Below are positions 1 to 9,895 of a stretch of DNA of 64,000 nt, piece by piece. The stretch lies in assembly GCA_025499625.1 (NCBI GenBank), contig JAFMVD010000033.1, positions 1-64,000 on the forward strand. Direction: 5' to 3'. The notes under the pieces were generated by a model that saw nothing but the letters and a program-made list of their open reading frames with translations, did not search any database and was not told the origin of the DNA. The translations under genes and the position numbers were made by a program. This stretch comes from Carboxylicivirga fragile (GTDB taxonomy: Bacteria > Bacteroidota > Bacteroidia > Bacteroidales > Marinilabiliaceae). The first letter of the stretch is position 1. Every line of letters begins with the position of its first letter.

Positions 1-62
1 TAAAATGTTTCGCAAAATCAATTTACAACTTTGAGGGGAAACCTTTAGGGAGTACCCTCATT

Positions 63-437
63 TTAAAAAATTAGTCGGTCACTAGTGATTGTTTTTATAT
101 AATAATCAAAAACAACAAGGAAACCAACTGCATTACTTTTGCCAAGGTATTTATTCTTAATATCAATAATATCAAAAGGTTTACCAATAGAAACAAGTTG
201 ATTATAAAAATCATTTAAGTCAGTGATAATTTTTTTAAGGCGTGTGTTGTAAGTCTTAGAAGAAGGAGTTTTCGAATCGATTTGTTGATTTATCTCATTC
301 CAATCAAGCGGATCTATGCAAATTCCTGTTGACAATTCGACTCGTCTTTGATTCAATGTGACTCGGATGTACAAAGGACATGTACCGTCTTTTTTCACTT
401 TGCTCTTCTTAATTGCATAATTTGTTATTAGTCTCAT
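63..437 (-). pseudogene. truncated tyrosine recombinase (integrase), N-terminal fragment
   Basis: About 124 residues that match the N-terminal arm-binding region of Bacteroidota phage-type integrases: a start like MRLITNYAIKKSKVKKDG, then the CPLYIRV strand and the typical LSTGI(C)I phrase, followed by a helical stretch ending in FDYYIKTI. Complete members have about 400 residues with a C-terminal catalytic domain (R-H-R-Y). Here the frame runs into unrelated sequence after FDYYIKTI and stops, so the catalytic domain is absent. The ATG at 437 is preferred over a TTG nine bases upstream. The fragment lies beside two tRNA genes, the usual integration target of such elements. The rest could lie outside the window or be lost. 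It is unlikely to be functional. Confidence 0.7.
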
Positions 438-458
438 AATTAACAAGTTTTTTGATTG

Positions 459-617
459 AAAATAGGTCTCGCTAACTTCTTCAAGTTAAGATGAGAAACT
501 TTTACAACCAAGTTCAAATAATATCAATTTGAGTCAATTTGTATACTGGCAATCAGAGAGGTGCATTTTGCCGAGACCTATTTTATTTTTGAAACCATAG
601 GTCTCGTTTTAGTCTCG
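459..617. repeat. repeated AGGTCTCG boxes upstream of the integrase remnant
   Basis: The 13-mer AAAATAGGTCTCG at 459-471 recurs as a perfect inverted copy at 572-584 (CGAGACCTATTTT). A direct partial copy, ATAGGTCTCG, lies at 597-606 and GTCTCG at 612-617. Short repeats of this kind between an integrase gene and its tRNA target are typical of arm-type binding sites for tyrosine recombinases. That role is inferred from position only. Confidence 0.5.
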
Positions 618-663
618 TTTTTCTACTATTTCTTTGCTTTTTAATGAGTTTTCACAAAAATAA

Positions 664-697
664 AAAAGCGCTTAAAACATTAGTTTTAAGCGCTTTT
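664..697 (-). terminator. rho-independent terminator of the tRNA-Gly/tRNA-Leu transcript
   Basis: Perfect 15-bp stem (664-678 with 683-697) around the loop ATTA. On the minus strand it is followed by a run of T. It sits 24 bases beyond the 3' end of tRNA-Leu. Confidence 0.85.
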
Positions 698-721
698 AGA
701 TCAATTTGATATATTGATCAG

Positions 722-805
722 TACTCGAGGCGGGACTTGAACCCGCACGTCCAGATGGACACAAGATTTTAAGTCTTGCGTGTCTACCAATTCCACCACT
801 CGAGC
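722..805 (-). tRNA. tRNA-Leu (anticodon TAA)
   Basis: On the minus strand the acceptor GCTCGAG pairs with CTCGAGT (G-U at the first pair). The D-arm contains GGAATTGGTAGAC, typical of leucine tRNAs. The anticodon loop CTTAAAA gives TAA. There is a long variable arm and a T-loop GGTTCAAGTCC. 84 bases, discriminator A, CCA not encoded. It lies 5 bases after tRNA-Gly and is probably cotranscribed with it. Confidence 0.95.
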
Positions 806-810
806 ATCCT

Positions 811-885
<75 letters not shown>

Positions 886-942
886 GTTCAATACTTGCAA
901 TCATAAGCGCTTCGTGTAAGACTTATTTCCCGATTGCGGATG

Positions 943-973
943 CAAATATAGACCTATTTTTGAAATCTCCAAA
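943..973 (-). promoter_or_regulatory. Bacteroidota-type promoter of the tRNA-Gly/Leu pair
   Basis: On the minus strand TTTG (970-973) is followed after 19 bases by TATATTTG (943-950), matching the Bacteroidota consensus TTTG-N19-TAnnTTTG. It sits 58 bases upstream of tRNA-Gly. Confidence 0.7.
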
Positions 974-1015
974 AGAAAAAAATACGATTTATTGAATATT
1001 TTTTACCCAACAAAT

Positions 1016-3637
1016 CTATTTCACTCCTGTCCACCGCTTTATCTCATTTAATTTATTTAATGCTTCCACAGGAGTTAGGTTATTTACATCTATATTTAGT
1101 ATTTCATCTCGAATTTGAGTCAGCACAGGATCGTCTAATTGGAAAAAACTTAACTGCATTCCTTCACGATTATTTGAAATATCGTCAATCGGTTTTGACA
1201 AATCCCCTCTTCGATTCGAGTTTTCTAATTCTCCCAGTATATCATTGGCCCTTTTCACCACGCTTTTGGGCATACCGGCCATACGCGCCACATGAATACC
1301 AAAACTATGGTTACTGCCTCCTGGAACAAGCTTACGCAGAAAAATCACCTTATTATCGACTTCCTTTACCGAGACATTATAATTCTTACAACGCTTATGC
1401 GTTTTCTCCATTTCGTTCAGCTCATGATAATGGGTTGCAAATAGCGTTTTGGCGCTTGCCCGCTTACTGTTATGAATGTGCTCAACAATGGACCAGGCAA
1501 TGGAGATACCGTCGTAAGTACTAGTTCCACGTCCTAATTCATCGAACAACACCAAACTTCGTTTAGTTAAGTTATTCAAGATACTGGCCGCCTCGTTCAT
1601 CTCAACCATAAAGGTTGATTCGCCCAAACTAATATTATCAGAAGCCCCAACGCGTGTAAAGATTTTATCCACCACCCCTATCGATGCTGATTCAGCTGGC
1701 ACATAACAACCAATTTGCGCCATTAAAGTAATCAAGGCAGTTTGTCTTAGCAAAGCTGATTTACCTGCCATATTTGGCCCTGTTATGATGATTATTTGCT
1801 GTTTGTCATTATCCAGAAACACATCATTTGGCACATACTCTTCACCAATAGGCAATTGTTTCTCAATAACCGGATGACGACCTGCTTTTATATCAAGCTC
1901 CAAACCGTCGTGAATAACCGGCTGAACAAATTTAGAATCGATGGACAAAGTATTAAAAGCAGTCAAAACATCTATCTTGGCAAGCAAGTTGGCATTTAAT
2001 TGAATGGCCGAAATAAATTCTGAAACAGCCAATACCAGTTCATTGTACAGCTTAGTTTCTATCCCTAATATTTTTTCTTCTGCCCCAAGAATTTTCGCTT
2101 CGTAATCCTTTAATTCTTCTGTAATATATCTTTCGGCGCTTACCAAGGTTTGTTTACGAATCCATTCTTCCGGCACTTTGTCCTTGTGTGTATTTCTAAC
2201 TTCGATGTAGTAACCAAATACATTATTAAAGGCAATCTTGATGCTTGGAATATCCGTTTCTTCACCAAGACGCTGCTGCATATTGGCCAAATAATCTTTA
2301 CCCGAAAATGCTATTTTGCGCAATTCATCCAGCTCTTCAGAAACCCCTTCGCTAATAACGCCTCCTTTCGAAATCAGCACTGGCGGTTCGCTCTGTATTT
2401 CGCCATGAATACGCTCACGAATGGTAATACAAGCATTAAGTTGATCACCAATATATTTCAAATGCTCGTTATCACTTGCCAAACAACCTTCCTTAATTGG
2501 ATCAATGGCATATAAGGCCGTTTTTAATTGCAGTAATTCACGAGGTGTAATTCTGCCAGCAGCTACTTTTGCAACCAGTCGCTCCAAATCACCTATCGAA
2601 TGAAGCGCTTCCGTAATAATATCCTTCAATTCAGGTTGCTTGAAAAAATGCTCAATCACACCCAAACGATCAACAATTGGTTTTACATCTTTCAATGGCA
2701 AAGCCAACCAACGTTTCAACATGCGCGAACCCATCGGACTTATGGTTCTATCAATCACATCAATTAATGATTTCCCTCCCTCATTTAACGAACCAAACAA
2801 CTCAAGATTACGAATGGTAAACTTATCTAACCACACATATTTATCTTCGTCAATACGCCCAAGGCTAACAATGTGCTGAACTTTATGATGCTGGGTTAAA
2901 TCGAGATAATGCATAATGGCACCAGCAGCAGTAATTCCGTAGCTCAGATTATGGACACCAAAACCCTTTAAGGAATTCGTCTCAAAATGCTTGAGCAAAC
3001 GATCGTGTGCCGAATCAGGTGCAAAAGCCCAATCATCGTAGGCATATGTGTAAAATTTTGTTCCAAAAGCATCTTCAAAGATCTGGCGCTTGCCTTTTTC
3101 AAACAAAACTTCTTTTGGTTTGAAGTTGGTCAATAACTTCTCAACGTATTCGAACGAACCCTCCGAAGTTAAAAACTCACCAGTTGAAATATCCAAGAAA
3201 GCTACTCCAGCCACTTTTTTATCGAAATGAACACTCGCCAAAAAGTTATTTTCGCGATGCTCAAGTATATTATCATTAATTGCCACACCAGGTGTTACTA
3301 ACTCCGTAACTCCTCGTTTGACAATTGTTTTTGTCATTTTAGGATCTTCCAGCTGATCACAAACAGCCACTCGCTCACCCGCTCGTACCAACTTTGGCAA
3401 ATAAGTATCTAAGGCATGATGCGGAAAACCAGCCAACTCAACATACGAAGCCGCTCCATTGGCTCTACGTGTTAAAGTTATGCCTAATATCTCAGATGCC
3501 TTAATGGCGTCATCCGAGAATGTTTCATAAAAATCACCTACTCTAAATAGCAAAACAGCATCGGGATATTTTTCCTTAATGCTATAATATTGTTTCATCA
3601 ATGGTGTTTGAACAACGCCTTTTTTTGCTTTTGCCAA
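1016..3637 (-). CDS. mutS: DNA mismatch repair protein MutS
   Basis: 873 residues, the normal length for MutS. The protein recognises base mismatches and small loops in DNA and starts MutL-dependent repair. The N-terminal mismatch-binding domain carries the diagnostic FYE motif at residues 36-38 (RVGDFYETF). Connector, lever and clamp domains follow. The ATPase domain has the Walker A motif GPNMAGKS near 615 (the usual second Gly is Ala), Walker [13 protein letters not shown] near 690 and a conserved ATHYHEL. The ATG at 3637 gives the family's normal N terminus. The gene stands alone on the minus strand. Antisense reading frames across it are shadows. Confidence 0.98.
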   Translation of the reverse strand: MAKAKKGVVQTPLMKQYYSIKEKYPDAVLLFRVGDFYETFSDDAIKASEILGITLTRRANGAASYVELAGFPHHALDTYLPKLVRAGERVAVCDQLEDPKMTKTIVKRGVTELVTPGVAINDNILEHRENNFLASVHFDKKVAGVAFLDISTGEFLTSEGSFEYVEKLLTNFKPKEVLFEKGKRQIFEDAFGTKFYTYAYDDWAFAPDSAHDRLLKHFETNSLKGFGVHNLSYGITAAGAIMHYLDLTQHHKVQHIVSLGRIDEDKYVWLDKFTIRNLELFGSLNEGGKSLIDVIDRTISPMGSRMLKRWLALPLKDVKPIVDRLGVIEHFFKQPELKDIITEALHSIGDLERLVAKVAAGRITPRELLQLKTALYAIDPIKEGCLASDNEHLKYIGDQLNACITIRERIHGEIQSEPPVLISKGGVISEGVSEELDELRKIAFSGKDYLANMQQRLGEETDIPSIKIAFNNVFGYYIEVRNTHKDKVPEEWIRKQTLVSAERYITEELKDYEAKILGAEEKILGIETKLYNELVLAVSEFISAIQLNANLLAKIDVLTAFNTLSIDSKFVQPVIHDGLELDIKAGRHPVIEKQLPIGEEYVPNDVFLDNDKQQIIIITGPNMAGKSALLRQTALITLMAQIGCYVPAESASIGVVDKIFTRVGASDNISLGESTFMVEMNEAASILNNLTKRSLVLFDELGRGTSTYDGISIAWSIVEHIHNSKRASAKTLFATHYHELNEMEKTHKRCKNYNVSVKEVDNKVIFLRKLVPGGSNHSFGIHVARMAGMPKSVVKRANDILGELENSNRRGDLSKPIDDISNNREGMQLSFFQLDDPVLTQIRDEILNIDVNNLTPVEALNKLNEIKRWTGVK

Positions 3638-3884
3638 TGTATATCGTTTTTAACCTTCGTTCTAACTTAATTTATTCAAAACAAACAATTTCAAAAGGGA
3701 TTATTCCAAATAGAAACCATTCAACTCAAACTCTGAAATGCAAAGATAAAAATATCAACAGGTCTTCGAAATGTTTCTTTACTTCACTTCAAATCCTATC
3801 AGAAACCATACTTTTCGTTAATCATCAATTTTTGATTTAGATCATTCTTTTGTATATTTAGACATACCTAAAAGAAAAATCTCT

Positions 3885-4055
3885 ATGAATCAGTTTTTGA
3901 AAAATTTCGGAATTATCTTAATCATTATTGGCGTTGCCGTACTGGCTTTTTACACCATTAATAGCCCTGTAAGTAATACTCCATTGGTATTTGCCGGTAT
4001 TTTAATGATTGGAGGAATCGCCGCTCACGTTATTCTTAACAAACTAATTAGTTAA
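3885..4055 (+). CDS. small two-helix membrane protein, 56 residues
   Basis: Reading frame of 56 codons from the ATG at 3885 to the TAA at 4055. The product starts MNQFLKNFGI. It has a first hydrophobic segment at about residues 9-24 and a second at about 33-53, separated by a short polar turn (INSPVSNTP). Two strongly hydrophobic helices in a frame that ends in a short charged tail are hard to explain by chance. The gene lies alone between mutS and comB, is transcribed away from mutS and converges with comB, whose stop is 11 bases away. No function is recognised. It resembles short membrane proteins that are common as hypotheticals in Bacteroidota. Confidence 0.65.
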   Translation: MNQFLKNFGIILIIIGVAVLAFYTINSPVSNTPLVFAGILMIGGIAAHVILNKLIS

Positions 4056-4065
4056 AACATTTATG

Positions 4066-4800
4066 TCACAACAGGTCATTTGTACCTGTTGTGCATTTTA
4101 TTGAATCACCTTCCCATATTGCCAAGATTGGTACCTGATCAATCTGAAAACAATAGTCTAAATCAGCTTCGTATCCTTTTTCTTTCAACACATTGTAATG
4201 GTAGCCACCAGATGCTATACTTATTAATTCTTGATGCGACACACTAGCCATTTGATGTAACATTAAAGCCGCATCGCTCAAATCGATATTATTGGAGATA
4301 GCCTTCAAACCCTCAATAATTTTACCAGCACATAAAGCATCCTCAATGGTAAACTTTCCATTGGTTCCTGAACAAACCAATACGACATCGTCTTTGCCAT
4401 TCAAATATTTTACAAGGGCAGATAAATTTGAAAAAGCCCCAATTAAAAGCTCTTTGGCAGATAAAGAATTATTTATGGCAAGTGTTCCATTACTGGTAGT
4501 CATCACCAAGGTCTTTCCCTTAATGCCATGATGCATATATGAAAGCGGTGAATTTCCGAAATCGAAGCCAGATATGAGCTCTGCATTGCGCTCACCACCC
4601 AAAATTACATTACCCCCTCGTTTCAACTTCAATGCTATTGCCTCATCAGGAGTTAATACGGGTATAATATCCGACACACCAAATTTAAAGGCAGTTAACA
4701 TCACAGATGTAGCTCGTAAAACATCAATTACCACTACCGTTTTACCTTGCACCTGTTCCTTCTCAACTTGCTGTGCCGTCAATACAACATCTATCTTCAT
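4066..4800 (-). CDS. comB: 2-phosphosulfolactate phosphatase (ComB family)
   Basis: 244 residues, close to the family length. ComB hydrolyses 2-phosphosulfolactate to sulfolactate and phosphate in the coenzyme M type pathway. Many bacteria that do not make coenzyme M also carry it, with the role there uncertain. Family phrases visible are VVVIDVLRATS near residues 22-32, GGERNAELISGFDFGNSP near 68-85, TTSNGT near 101-106 and VLVCSGTNGKFTIEDALCAG near 138-157. The gap to the MATE gene upstream is 14 bases, so they may be cotranscribed. No comA or other sulfolactate gene is visible here, so the physiological substrate is open. Confidence 0.85.
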   Translation of the reverse strand: MKIDVVLTAQQVEKEQVQGKTVVVIDVLRATSVMLTAFKFGVSDIIPVLTPDEAIALKLKRGGNVILGGERNAELISGFDFGNSPLSYMHHGIKGKTLVMTTSNGTLAINNSLSAKELLIGAFSNLSALVKYLNGKDDVVLVCSGTNGKFTIEDALCAGKIIEGLKAISNNIDLSDAALMLHQMASVSHQELISIASGGYHYNVLKEKGYEADLDYCFQIDQVPILAIWEGDSIKCTTGTNDLL

Positions 4801-4814
4801 CCTCGTAAAATATC

Positions 4815-6161
4815 TTAATTTACATTGTAATTTCTACGGTATAAAACTCTGAATCGCCAAAGTAAAAAAACGCCCGCAGAAGCCAAACCAACCAAATACC
4901 CAACCCAGATACCAAGCGGCCCCACATTAAACAAGAATGTTACAACATAACTAGACGGCACTGAAATTAACAAATAAGCTATTCCAGCTCCAATAACGGG
5001 AGCCACAACATCTTCCATTCCTCTTAATATGCCCAATGTAACCACTTGAATTCCATCAAATATCTGAAAGAGTCCGGCAATAAACATTAATCCAGCCGCA
5101 ACTTTAATAACCTCAACATCATCAATAAATAAGGAGGGCAAGAAAAAGCGTAAAAGCAAGAATAAAATACCAGTTAATGTCATAAAGACAACGACTATAT
5201 GCAAGGATGCAAAGGCCGTATTCTTTACTTCTGCAAAAAATTTCTTTCCTCGAAATATGCTCACTTTTATTGTTGTGGCTGAGGCCAAACCGGAGGACAT
5301 CATATAGGTTATACTGGCCAAACTAAGAACAATCTGATGAGCCGCTAAACTAACCGCGCTGATCCACCCCATCATGATACTGCCAATACTAAATGCAAAC
5401 ACTTCTATAACAAACTGTAGACCAATAGGCAAACCTAAACTCCACATCTTCTTAAATGCTACCCAAGAAAAAGCATCATGATTTAATCCTCGAATCGTTT
5501 TATACAGCGACAACTTTGATGTTAAATAAGCAAAGGTCACAGCCATCATAACTCTTGAAACTAAAGTGCCAATACCAGCACCAACCAAGCCTAATTCAGG
5601 CGCACCAAAATGACCGTATATAAGAATGTAGTTTAGAATAACATTTAACACATTACCGCCAATGGTTATAACCATGGCTATTTTAGTATTACTAAGGCCT
5701 TCGGTAAATTGCTTATAAGCATTAAAAAGCTGAAATGGCAAAATTGAAAGAATTAGCAAAATATAGTATGGCTGTGCTTCTGTGGCCACATTTTCCTCTT
5801 GCCCCATATAGGGCATTAAAAAATAAATAGCTCCAGCCACCAAGGTAAGCAGAACACCAATAATTGCATTCGCAAATACCCCTTGCCTGAACCAGTATGC
5901 ACACTTTTCTTTATCCCCACTACCAAAAGCCTTTCCAACCAAAGGCGTTAATGCAAACGATATTCCAACTCCGAAATAAAGCACATTAATGAAGATACTA
6001 TTGGCAAAAGAAGCTGCTGCCAAAGGAGCTGTTCCCACCTGCCCCACCATCAGTGTATCAGCTAAGTTAACTAACATCTGACCAGCTTGGGCCAAAACAA
6101 CTGGCGTAGCTAATTTAATATTAGGCCAATAATGTGCCGTATATCTATTGTGTAGGTTCAT
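4815..6161 (-). CDS. MATE-family multidrug/Na+ efflux transporter
   Basis: 448 residues with about 12 hydrophobic segments, the normal layout of NorM/DinF-like MATE exporters. These inner-membrane proteins export cationic drugs or metabolites in exchange for Na+ or H+. Typical phrases are LATPVVLAQAGQMLVNLADTLMVG-like text in the first helix region (residues 17-40), the PLAAASFANS stretch, and the second half-repeat starting near residue 240 (LGLPIGLQFVIEVFAF). It lies 47 bases downstream of the C39 exporter gene and 14 bases upstream of comB, all on the minus strand. Whether it belongs with the peptide exporter is not shown. Confidence 0.92.
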   Translation of the reverse strand: MNLHNRYTAHYWPNIKLATPVVLAQAGQMLVNLADTLMVGQVGTAPLAAASFANSIFINVLYFGVGISFALTPLVGKAFGSGDKEKCAYWFRQGVFANAIIGVLLTLVAGAIYFLMPYMGQEENVATEAQPYYILLILSILPFQLFNAYKQFTEGLSNTKIAMVITIGGNVLNVILNYILIYGHFGAPELGLVGAGIGTLVSRVMMAVTFAYLTSKLSLYKTIRGLNHDAFSWVAFKKMWSLGLPIGLQFVIEVFAFSIGSIMMGWISAVSLAAHQIVLSLASITYMMSSGLASATTIKVSIFRGKKFFAEVKNTAFASLHIVVVFMTLTGILFLLLRFFLPSLFIDDVEVIKVAAGLMFIAGLFQIFDGIQVVTLGILRGMEDVVAPVIGAGIAYLLISVPSSYVVTFLFNVGPLGIWVGYLVGLASAGVFLLWRFRVLYRRNYNVN

Positions 6162-6208
6162 TTATTAAAAATTGAGCCACAAAACTACAAAGAATACAGC
6201 TATAAAAA

Positions 6209-8359
6209 TCAGCTTCGCGTATGATGTTGAATCATTTCGTAGAAACGGCCTTTCTTTTCCAAAAGTTCATCATATGTGCCTGATTCTAAAATGTTGCCTT
6301 TTGAAAAAACATATAGATCGTCAGCTATGTCGATGGTACTTAATCGGTGTGCTACCATCACAACAGTCTTACCTTGCTCGCGAAGTTTTAATATTATATC
6401 TTTTACCTGCTGCTCGGTTCTATCATCTAAAAACGAGGTAGCTTCATCAAATACGTAGATTTCAGGATCGAGATACATAACTCTTGCAATTGCCAAACGT
6501 TGCCTCTGGCCACCCGATAACTGAATAGCATTTTCGCCAAGCCAAGTATATAAGCCCTCTGGCAAAGCATCAATGATATCATGTAAGTTTAAACGATCAA
6601 TAATATCATTGAGTCGCTTCATGTTAGGCGAATAATCTCCCAAAGCAATGTTCTCAATAACATTACCCGCAAAAAGCTCAATGTTTTGAGGAACAACACC
6701 TACAACCTTTCTTAGTTGCGATAGTGGTACATAGCCCAAATCAACACTCCCAATTGTAATGCGACCAGAAGAAATAGGATATAAACCTTGTAATAAATAG
6801 CCAATGGTTGATTTTCCTGAACCGCTATCACCAAGCAATGCTGTAATACTGCCCTGTTTTATTACGAACGACAGATCCTTAAAAAGATCCTGTTCGAGTG
6901 TATACGAAAAGTCAACAGATTTAAAGGACACATCACCCTTTAGTATTAAAGCTTCGGTATTATCACCATCTGCTTCATGCTCACTCTTAAGATCCAATAT
7001 TTCGAACAAACGATCCGAAGCAATCAATGCACCTTGCACCGTTTTATTCATGCCTAATAAACGCGCAATTGGGCCAGTAAAAAAGCTCGTGATTGCGAAA
7101 AAAGACATTAATTCACCTGGGGTTAATTTATTTTCGATTACAATGCCTGCGCCGATCCACAAAACAACAATGGTTAATAATCGATTTATCGTCAACATGG
7201 AAGAACCAGATAGAATATCAATTTTACCCGAACGATAAACTTCCTCCAGAACATTCATTAAACGATCCTCAGACTGCTCGGTAAAATACTTCTCTGCTCC
7301 CATTTGCTTAATGGTTCTACTAGCTCTAAGCGATTCCACCAATTGTATTTCAAGCTCGGCGGTTTTCTCCATTTTTTTTCGCTCAACCTTTCGGTTAACT
7401 CTATTGGTAACAAGAAAAACCAAAAGGTAAACAGGAATAACCAAACTTGTAAGTATAGCTAAATGCCAATTAACAACAAACATTACAAGAAAGGCAATCA
7501 GAACAATCAACACATCAACAACAGCCTCAACGGCAACTTGATTAATGAAATTCCGAATTTTAATAGCATCATTTACCCTTGAAATTAATTCTCCCACACG
7601 CATGCTGTCGAAAAAACGCTGAGGAAGCTTCATCAAATGCTCATAATAACTTGTTATTAAAGTTGTATCAATATTCTGACCAACTCGCAATACAAACCAC
7701 GATTGCAGCATTCCAAGAACAACCTGAAATAAAACCAAGGCAACCATGATAACCCCCATTAAATTAAGAAGATTTTTGTTGTGTCCTACCAATACAAAAT
7801 CAGTAATTTTCTGGATATAAATGGCTGTAGACACTCCAATAATTGAAAACGCCAATGCTCCAAAACCAGATTGCACAAAAACATGTCGATGTGGACGAAC
7901 CAATGAATATAAGCGACGAGTAAGTCCCACTTTTTCATTACCTGCTGTAAAATTCAATGATGGAATCATAAGGATCGCTACACCTGTCCATTTTTCCTTG
8001 AAATCTGTCAAGCTAAGATGCAGCATCTTCCCCTCGGCTGGATCCATAACCTTAACAGCTCTCTTTCCAATTTTATATACAACTACAAAGTGATGTTGCC
8101 CATTTGATAGCTTTAGGTGAGCAATGGCAGGCAGCGGTATTTCAAAAAGTTCATCTGAGGTAATTTCAATTCCTTTGGCATCAAAGCCTAATTTCTCTGC
8201 TGCATGAATTAAACCATAGGCACTTGTCCCAATTCGATTAGTACCTGCTAATTGACGTATTTTCCAAACAGGTAATTTCAAACGATAATACCGGGCTATG
8301 GATGCCAAACAAGCTGCTCCACAATCCGTTTTGTCAAATTGTTGCACATTAAAACTCAT
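6209..8359 (-). CDS. peptidase-C39 ABC exporter (bacteriocin/double-glycine peptide processing and export)
   Basis: 716 residues in three parts. Residues 1-130 are a C39 cysteine peptidase with catalytic Cys13 in QFDKTDCGAACL, His90 in QHHFVVV and Asp106 in VMDPAEG. Residues 160-430 are the six-helix ABC membrane domain. Residues 480-710 are the ATPase with Walker A GDSGSGKS near 510, signature LSGGQRQR near 615 and Walker B ending DEATSFLD. The family cuts leader peptides after a Gly-Gly motif and pumps the released peptide out of the cytoplasm. All catalytic residues are present. It overlaps the HlyD adaptor gene by 4 bases. A Gly-Gly leader peptide is encoded 1.7 kb upstream on the same strand (10084-10218), a likely substrate. 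Confidence 0.95.
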   Translation of the reverse strand: MSFNVQQFDKTDCGAACLASIARYYRLKLPVWKIRQLAGTNRIGTSAYGLIHAAEKLGFDAKGIEITSDELFEIPLPAIAHLKLSNGQHHFVVVYKIGKRAVKVMDPAEGKMLHLSLTDFKEKWTGVAILMIPSLNFTAGNEKVGLTRRLYSLVRPHRHVFVQSGFGALAFSIIGVSTAIYIQKITDFVLVGHNKNLLNLMGVIMVALVLFQVVLGMLQSWFVLRVGQNIDTTLITSYYEHLMKLPQRFFDSMRVGELISRVNDAIKIRNFINQVAVEAVVDVLIVLIAFLVMFVVNWHLAILTSLVIPVYLLVFLVTNRVNRKVERKKMEKTAELEIQLVESLRASRTIKQMGAEKYFTEQSEDRLMNVLEEVYRSGKIDILSGSSMLTINRLLTIVVLWIGAGIVIENKLTPGELMSFFAITSFFTGPIARLLGMNKTVQGALIASDRLFEILDLKSEHEADGDNTEALILKGDVSFKSVDFSYTLEQDLFKDLSFVIKQGSITALLGDSGSGKSTIGYLLQGLYPISSGRITIGSVDLGYVPLSQLRKVVGVVPQNIELFAGNVIENIALGDYSPNMKRLNDIIDRLNLHDIIDALPEGLYTWLGENAIQLSGGQRQRLAIARVMYLDPEIYVFDEATSFLDDRTEQQVKDIILKLREQGKTVVMVAHRLSTIDIADDLYVFSKGNILESGTYDELLEKKGRFYEMIQHHTRS

Positions 8360-9513
8360 GAAGCAGTTTTTGATTTTATTATTTTAGGATTTAGCCAATC
8401 ATCTAGATTATCAAATATTAACTGAAACAAAGTACGCCTTGTAACCACAAAACGCCCAGTCAAGCTCATACCTTTTTTTACTTTCCCCTCCAGCCCATTA
8501 CTTAATTTTAAATAAGATTCTGTCATTCTACTTCTTACAACATAAACGTAAACATCATTAACCTTAGTAACATCTTGCGCAATCTCAATGACCTCACCCA
8601 TCATTAAACCCCATTGGTTATAATTAAAGGCATCAATCTGAAATCTAACTTCCATACCTTCATTAATTAATCCAATATCTGAAGAAGGTACGTAACTCTC
8701 AACTATTAGGTCATCCTCTGGGGATAAGTATGCGATGATATCATTTTCATTTACAAAACTTCCAATTGCCACTCCATTAAAGTCAATAATATGCCCATTA
8801 TAAGGTGCGATTATGCAATGTTGCTGTTTTTCCTGCTGCAGTATTTTAAGGCGTGTAAGCACATCTTGACTCGAAACTGTATAGTTTCTTTTTTGCATTT
8901 CCCATTCTGCCTTAAGCTGTGAATCAAATGCCTTTAGCTCATCTTCCGATTCTTTTAAGTTAAAAGAATCCTCCTGCAATATAACTTCGGCCACCACCCC
9001 TTGCTCAAACAATAACTTTGTTCGATCAAAATCAACACGCAGCTTATTTATTTTACGTTGTAACTTGTTCGAATTAGCTTTAAAGTCAATATATTCCTTC
9101 TGATATAGCTTAGAACGAATTTGCTTATCTGCGCCAGGCCTTACCAGCTCCTCAATATCACGAATATATGTAGTATATAAATCTAATTGCTCTTGCTTTA
9201 TACTTAGCTCACTTTCCAAACCACTTTGATCAAAAACAAGAAGTGTATCTTTTGCATTCACATACAAGTTCTCAGAGATTCTAACTTGTAAAACCTTTGC
9301 GGTAATAGGTACAGCTATCGGACTAATTTTATTAAATGTTTTAACCAGTCCTCTACTTTGAACGGTAACATCAACTTTAATAATAGCTAAGGATATAAAT
9401 GAAACAAAGAATAAAAAAAGAAGTATCCAATACAATAAACTACCCCTGTAATGATAGTTTGAATAAGACACATGCTTACGGAAATTTAACTGCGGTATTT
9501 TAGTTTTGGGCAT
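8356..9513 (-). CDS. HlyD-family adaptor (membrane fusion protein) of the peptide exporter
   Basis: 385 residues with one N-terminal transmembrane helix at about residues 25-46, then a periplasmic part: a biotinyl-lipoyl-like half (KISPIAVPITAKVLQVRI), a coiled coil at about 90-220 rich in Glu, Lys and Leu, and a beta-barrel region (YVPSSDIGLINEGMEVRFQI). Such adaptors connect an inner-membrane exporter to an outer-membrane channel of the TolC type. The stop overlaps the start of the C39 exporter by 4 bases, which implies translational coupling. No TolC-like gene is present in the window, so the outer-membrane partner is probably encoded elsewhere. Confidence 0.93.
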   Translation of the reverse strand: MPKTKIPQLNFRKHVSYSNYHYRGSLLYWILLFLFFVSFISLAIIKVDVTVQSRGLVKTFNKISPIAVPITAKVLQVRISENLYVNAKDTLLVFDQSGLESELSIKQEQLDLYTTYIRDIEELVRPGADKQIRSKLYQKEYIDFKANSNKLQRKINKLRVDFDRTKLLFEQGVVAEVILQEDSFNLKESEDELKAFDSQLKAEWEMQKRNYTVSSQDVLTRLKILQQEKQQHCIIAPYNGHIIDFNGVAIGSFVNENDIIAYLSPEDDLIVESYVPSSDIGLINEGMEVRFQIDAFNYNQWGLMMGEVIEIAQDVTKVNDVYVYVVRSRMTESYLKLSNGLEGKVKKGMSLTGRFVVTRRTLFQLIFDNLDDWLNPKIIKSKTAS

Positions 9514-9624
9514 AGTGGTGTTTCAAAGCGCAATGAAATTACAACTTTTATATGAAACTGCCATGCGGAAGAATATTTCAAAAAGAAAGGGTGTTCTATG
9601 ATAAAAAAAATAATTGTAGATAAA

Positions 9625-9864
9625 CTAATCCTTTATCCACTTCAAACCATCTTTAAAATGGCCAAGATTGATGTATTCAAAAGAGGTTTCATCTTTAGAA
9701 TAGGTAATTTGAGCCCCTAAAGATTTCATCATATCTAAATAAAAATAAAGCATACGAACCGACATGGATAATTTACCAGCCAGTTGTATTGGAGAACCTG
9801 TGCGTTTAAATCGGATTTCTTTATCAATCCAATCGATCGTTCGATTTATTTCAGTTATAGCCAT
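9625..9864 (-). CDS. small winged-helix transcriptional regulator
   Basis: 79 residues. After a helical start (ITEINRTIDWIDKEI) comes a helix-turn-helix: SPIQLAGKLSMSVRMLYFYLDMMKSLG-like text at about residues 23-50, then a wing-like strand (ITYSKDETSFEYIN). This resembles DeoR/HTH_11-type domains, but there is no effector domain. It lies 111 bases before the HlyD gene and 219 bases after the leader-peptide gene, all on one strand, so it probably regulates the peptide/exporter locus. That is inference from position. Confidence 0.75.
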   Translation of the reverse strand: MAITEINRTIDWIDKEIRFKRTGSPIQLAGKLSMSVRMLYFYLDMMKSLGAQITYSKDETSFEYINLGHFKDGLKWIKD

Positions 9865-9895
9865 ATCACAAAATTTACCCGATTAATAAAAGTAG

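Noticed and set aside
1060-2879. Several plus-strand frames across mutS
   Set aside because: Antisense shadows of a complete, conserved gene; low-complexity translations.
9514-9624. Second leader peptide between HlyD and the winged-helix gene
   Set aside because: The only minus-strand ATG frame here has 13 codons and lacks a Gly-Gly motif.
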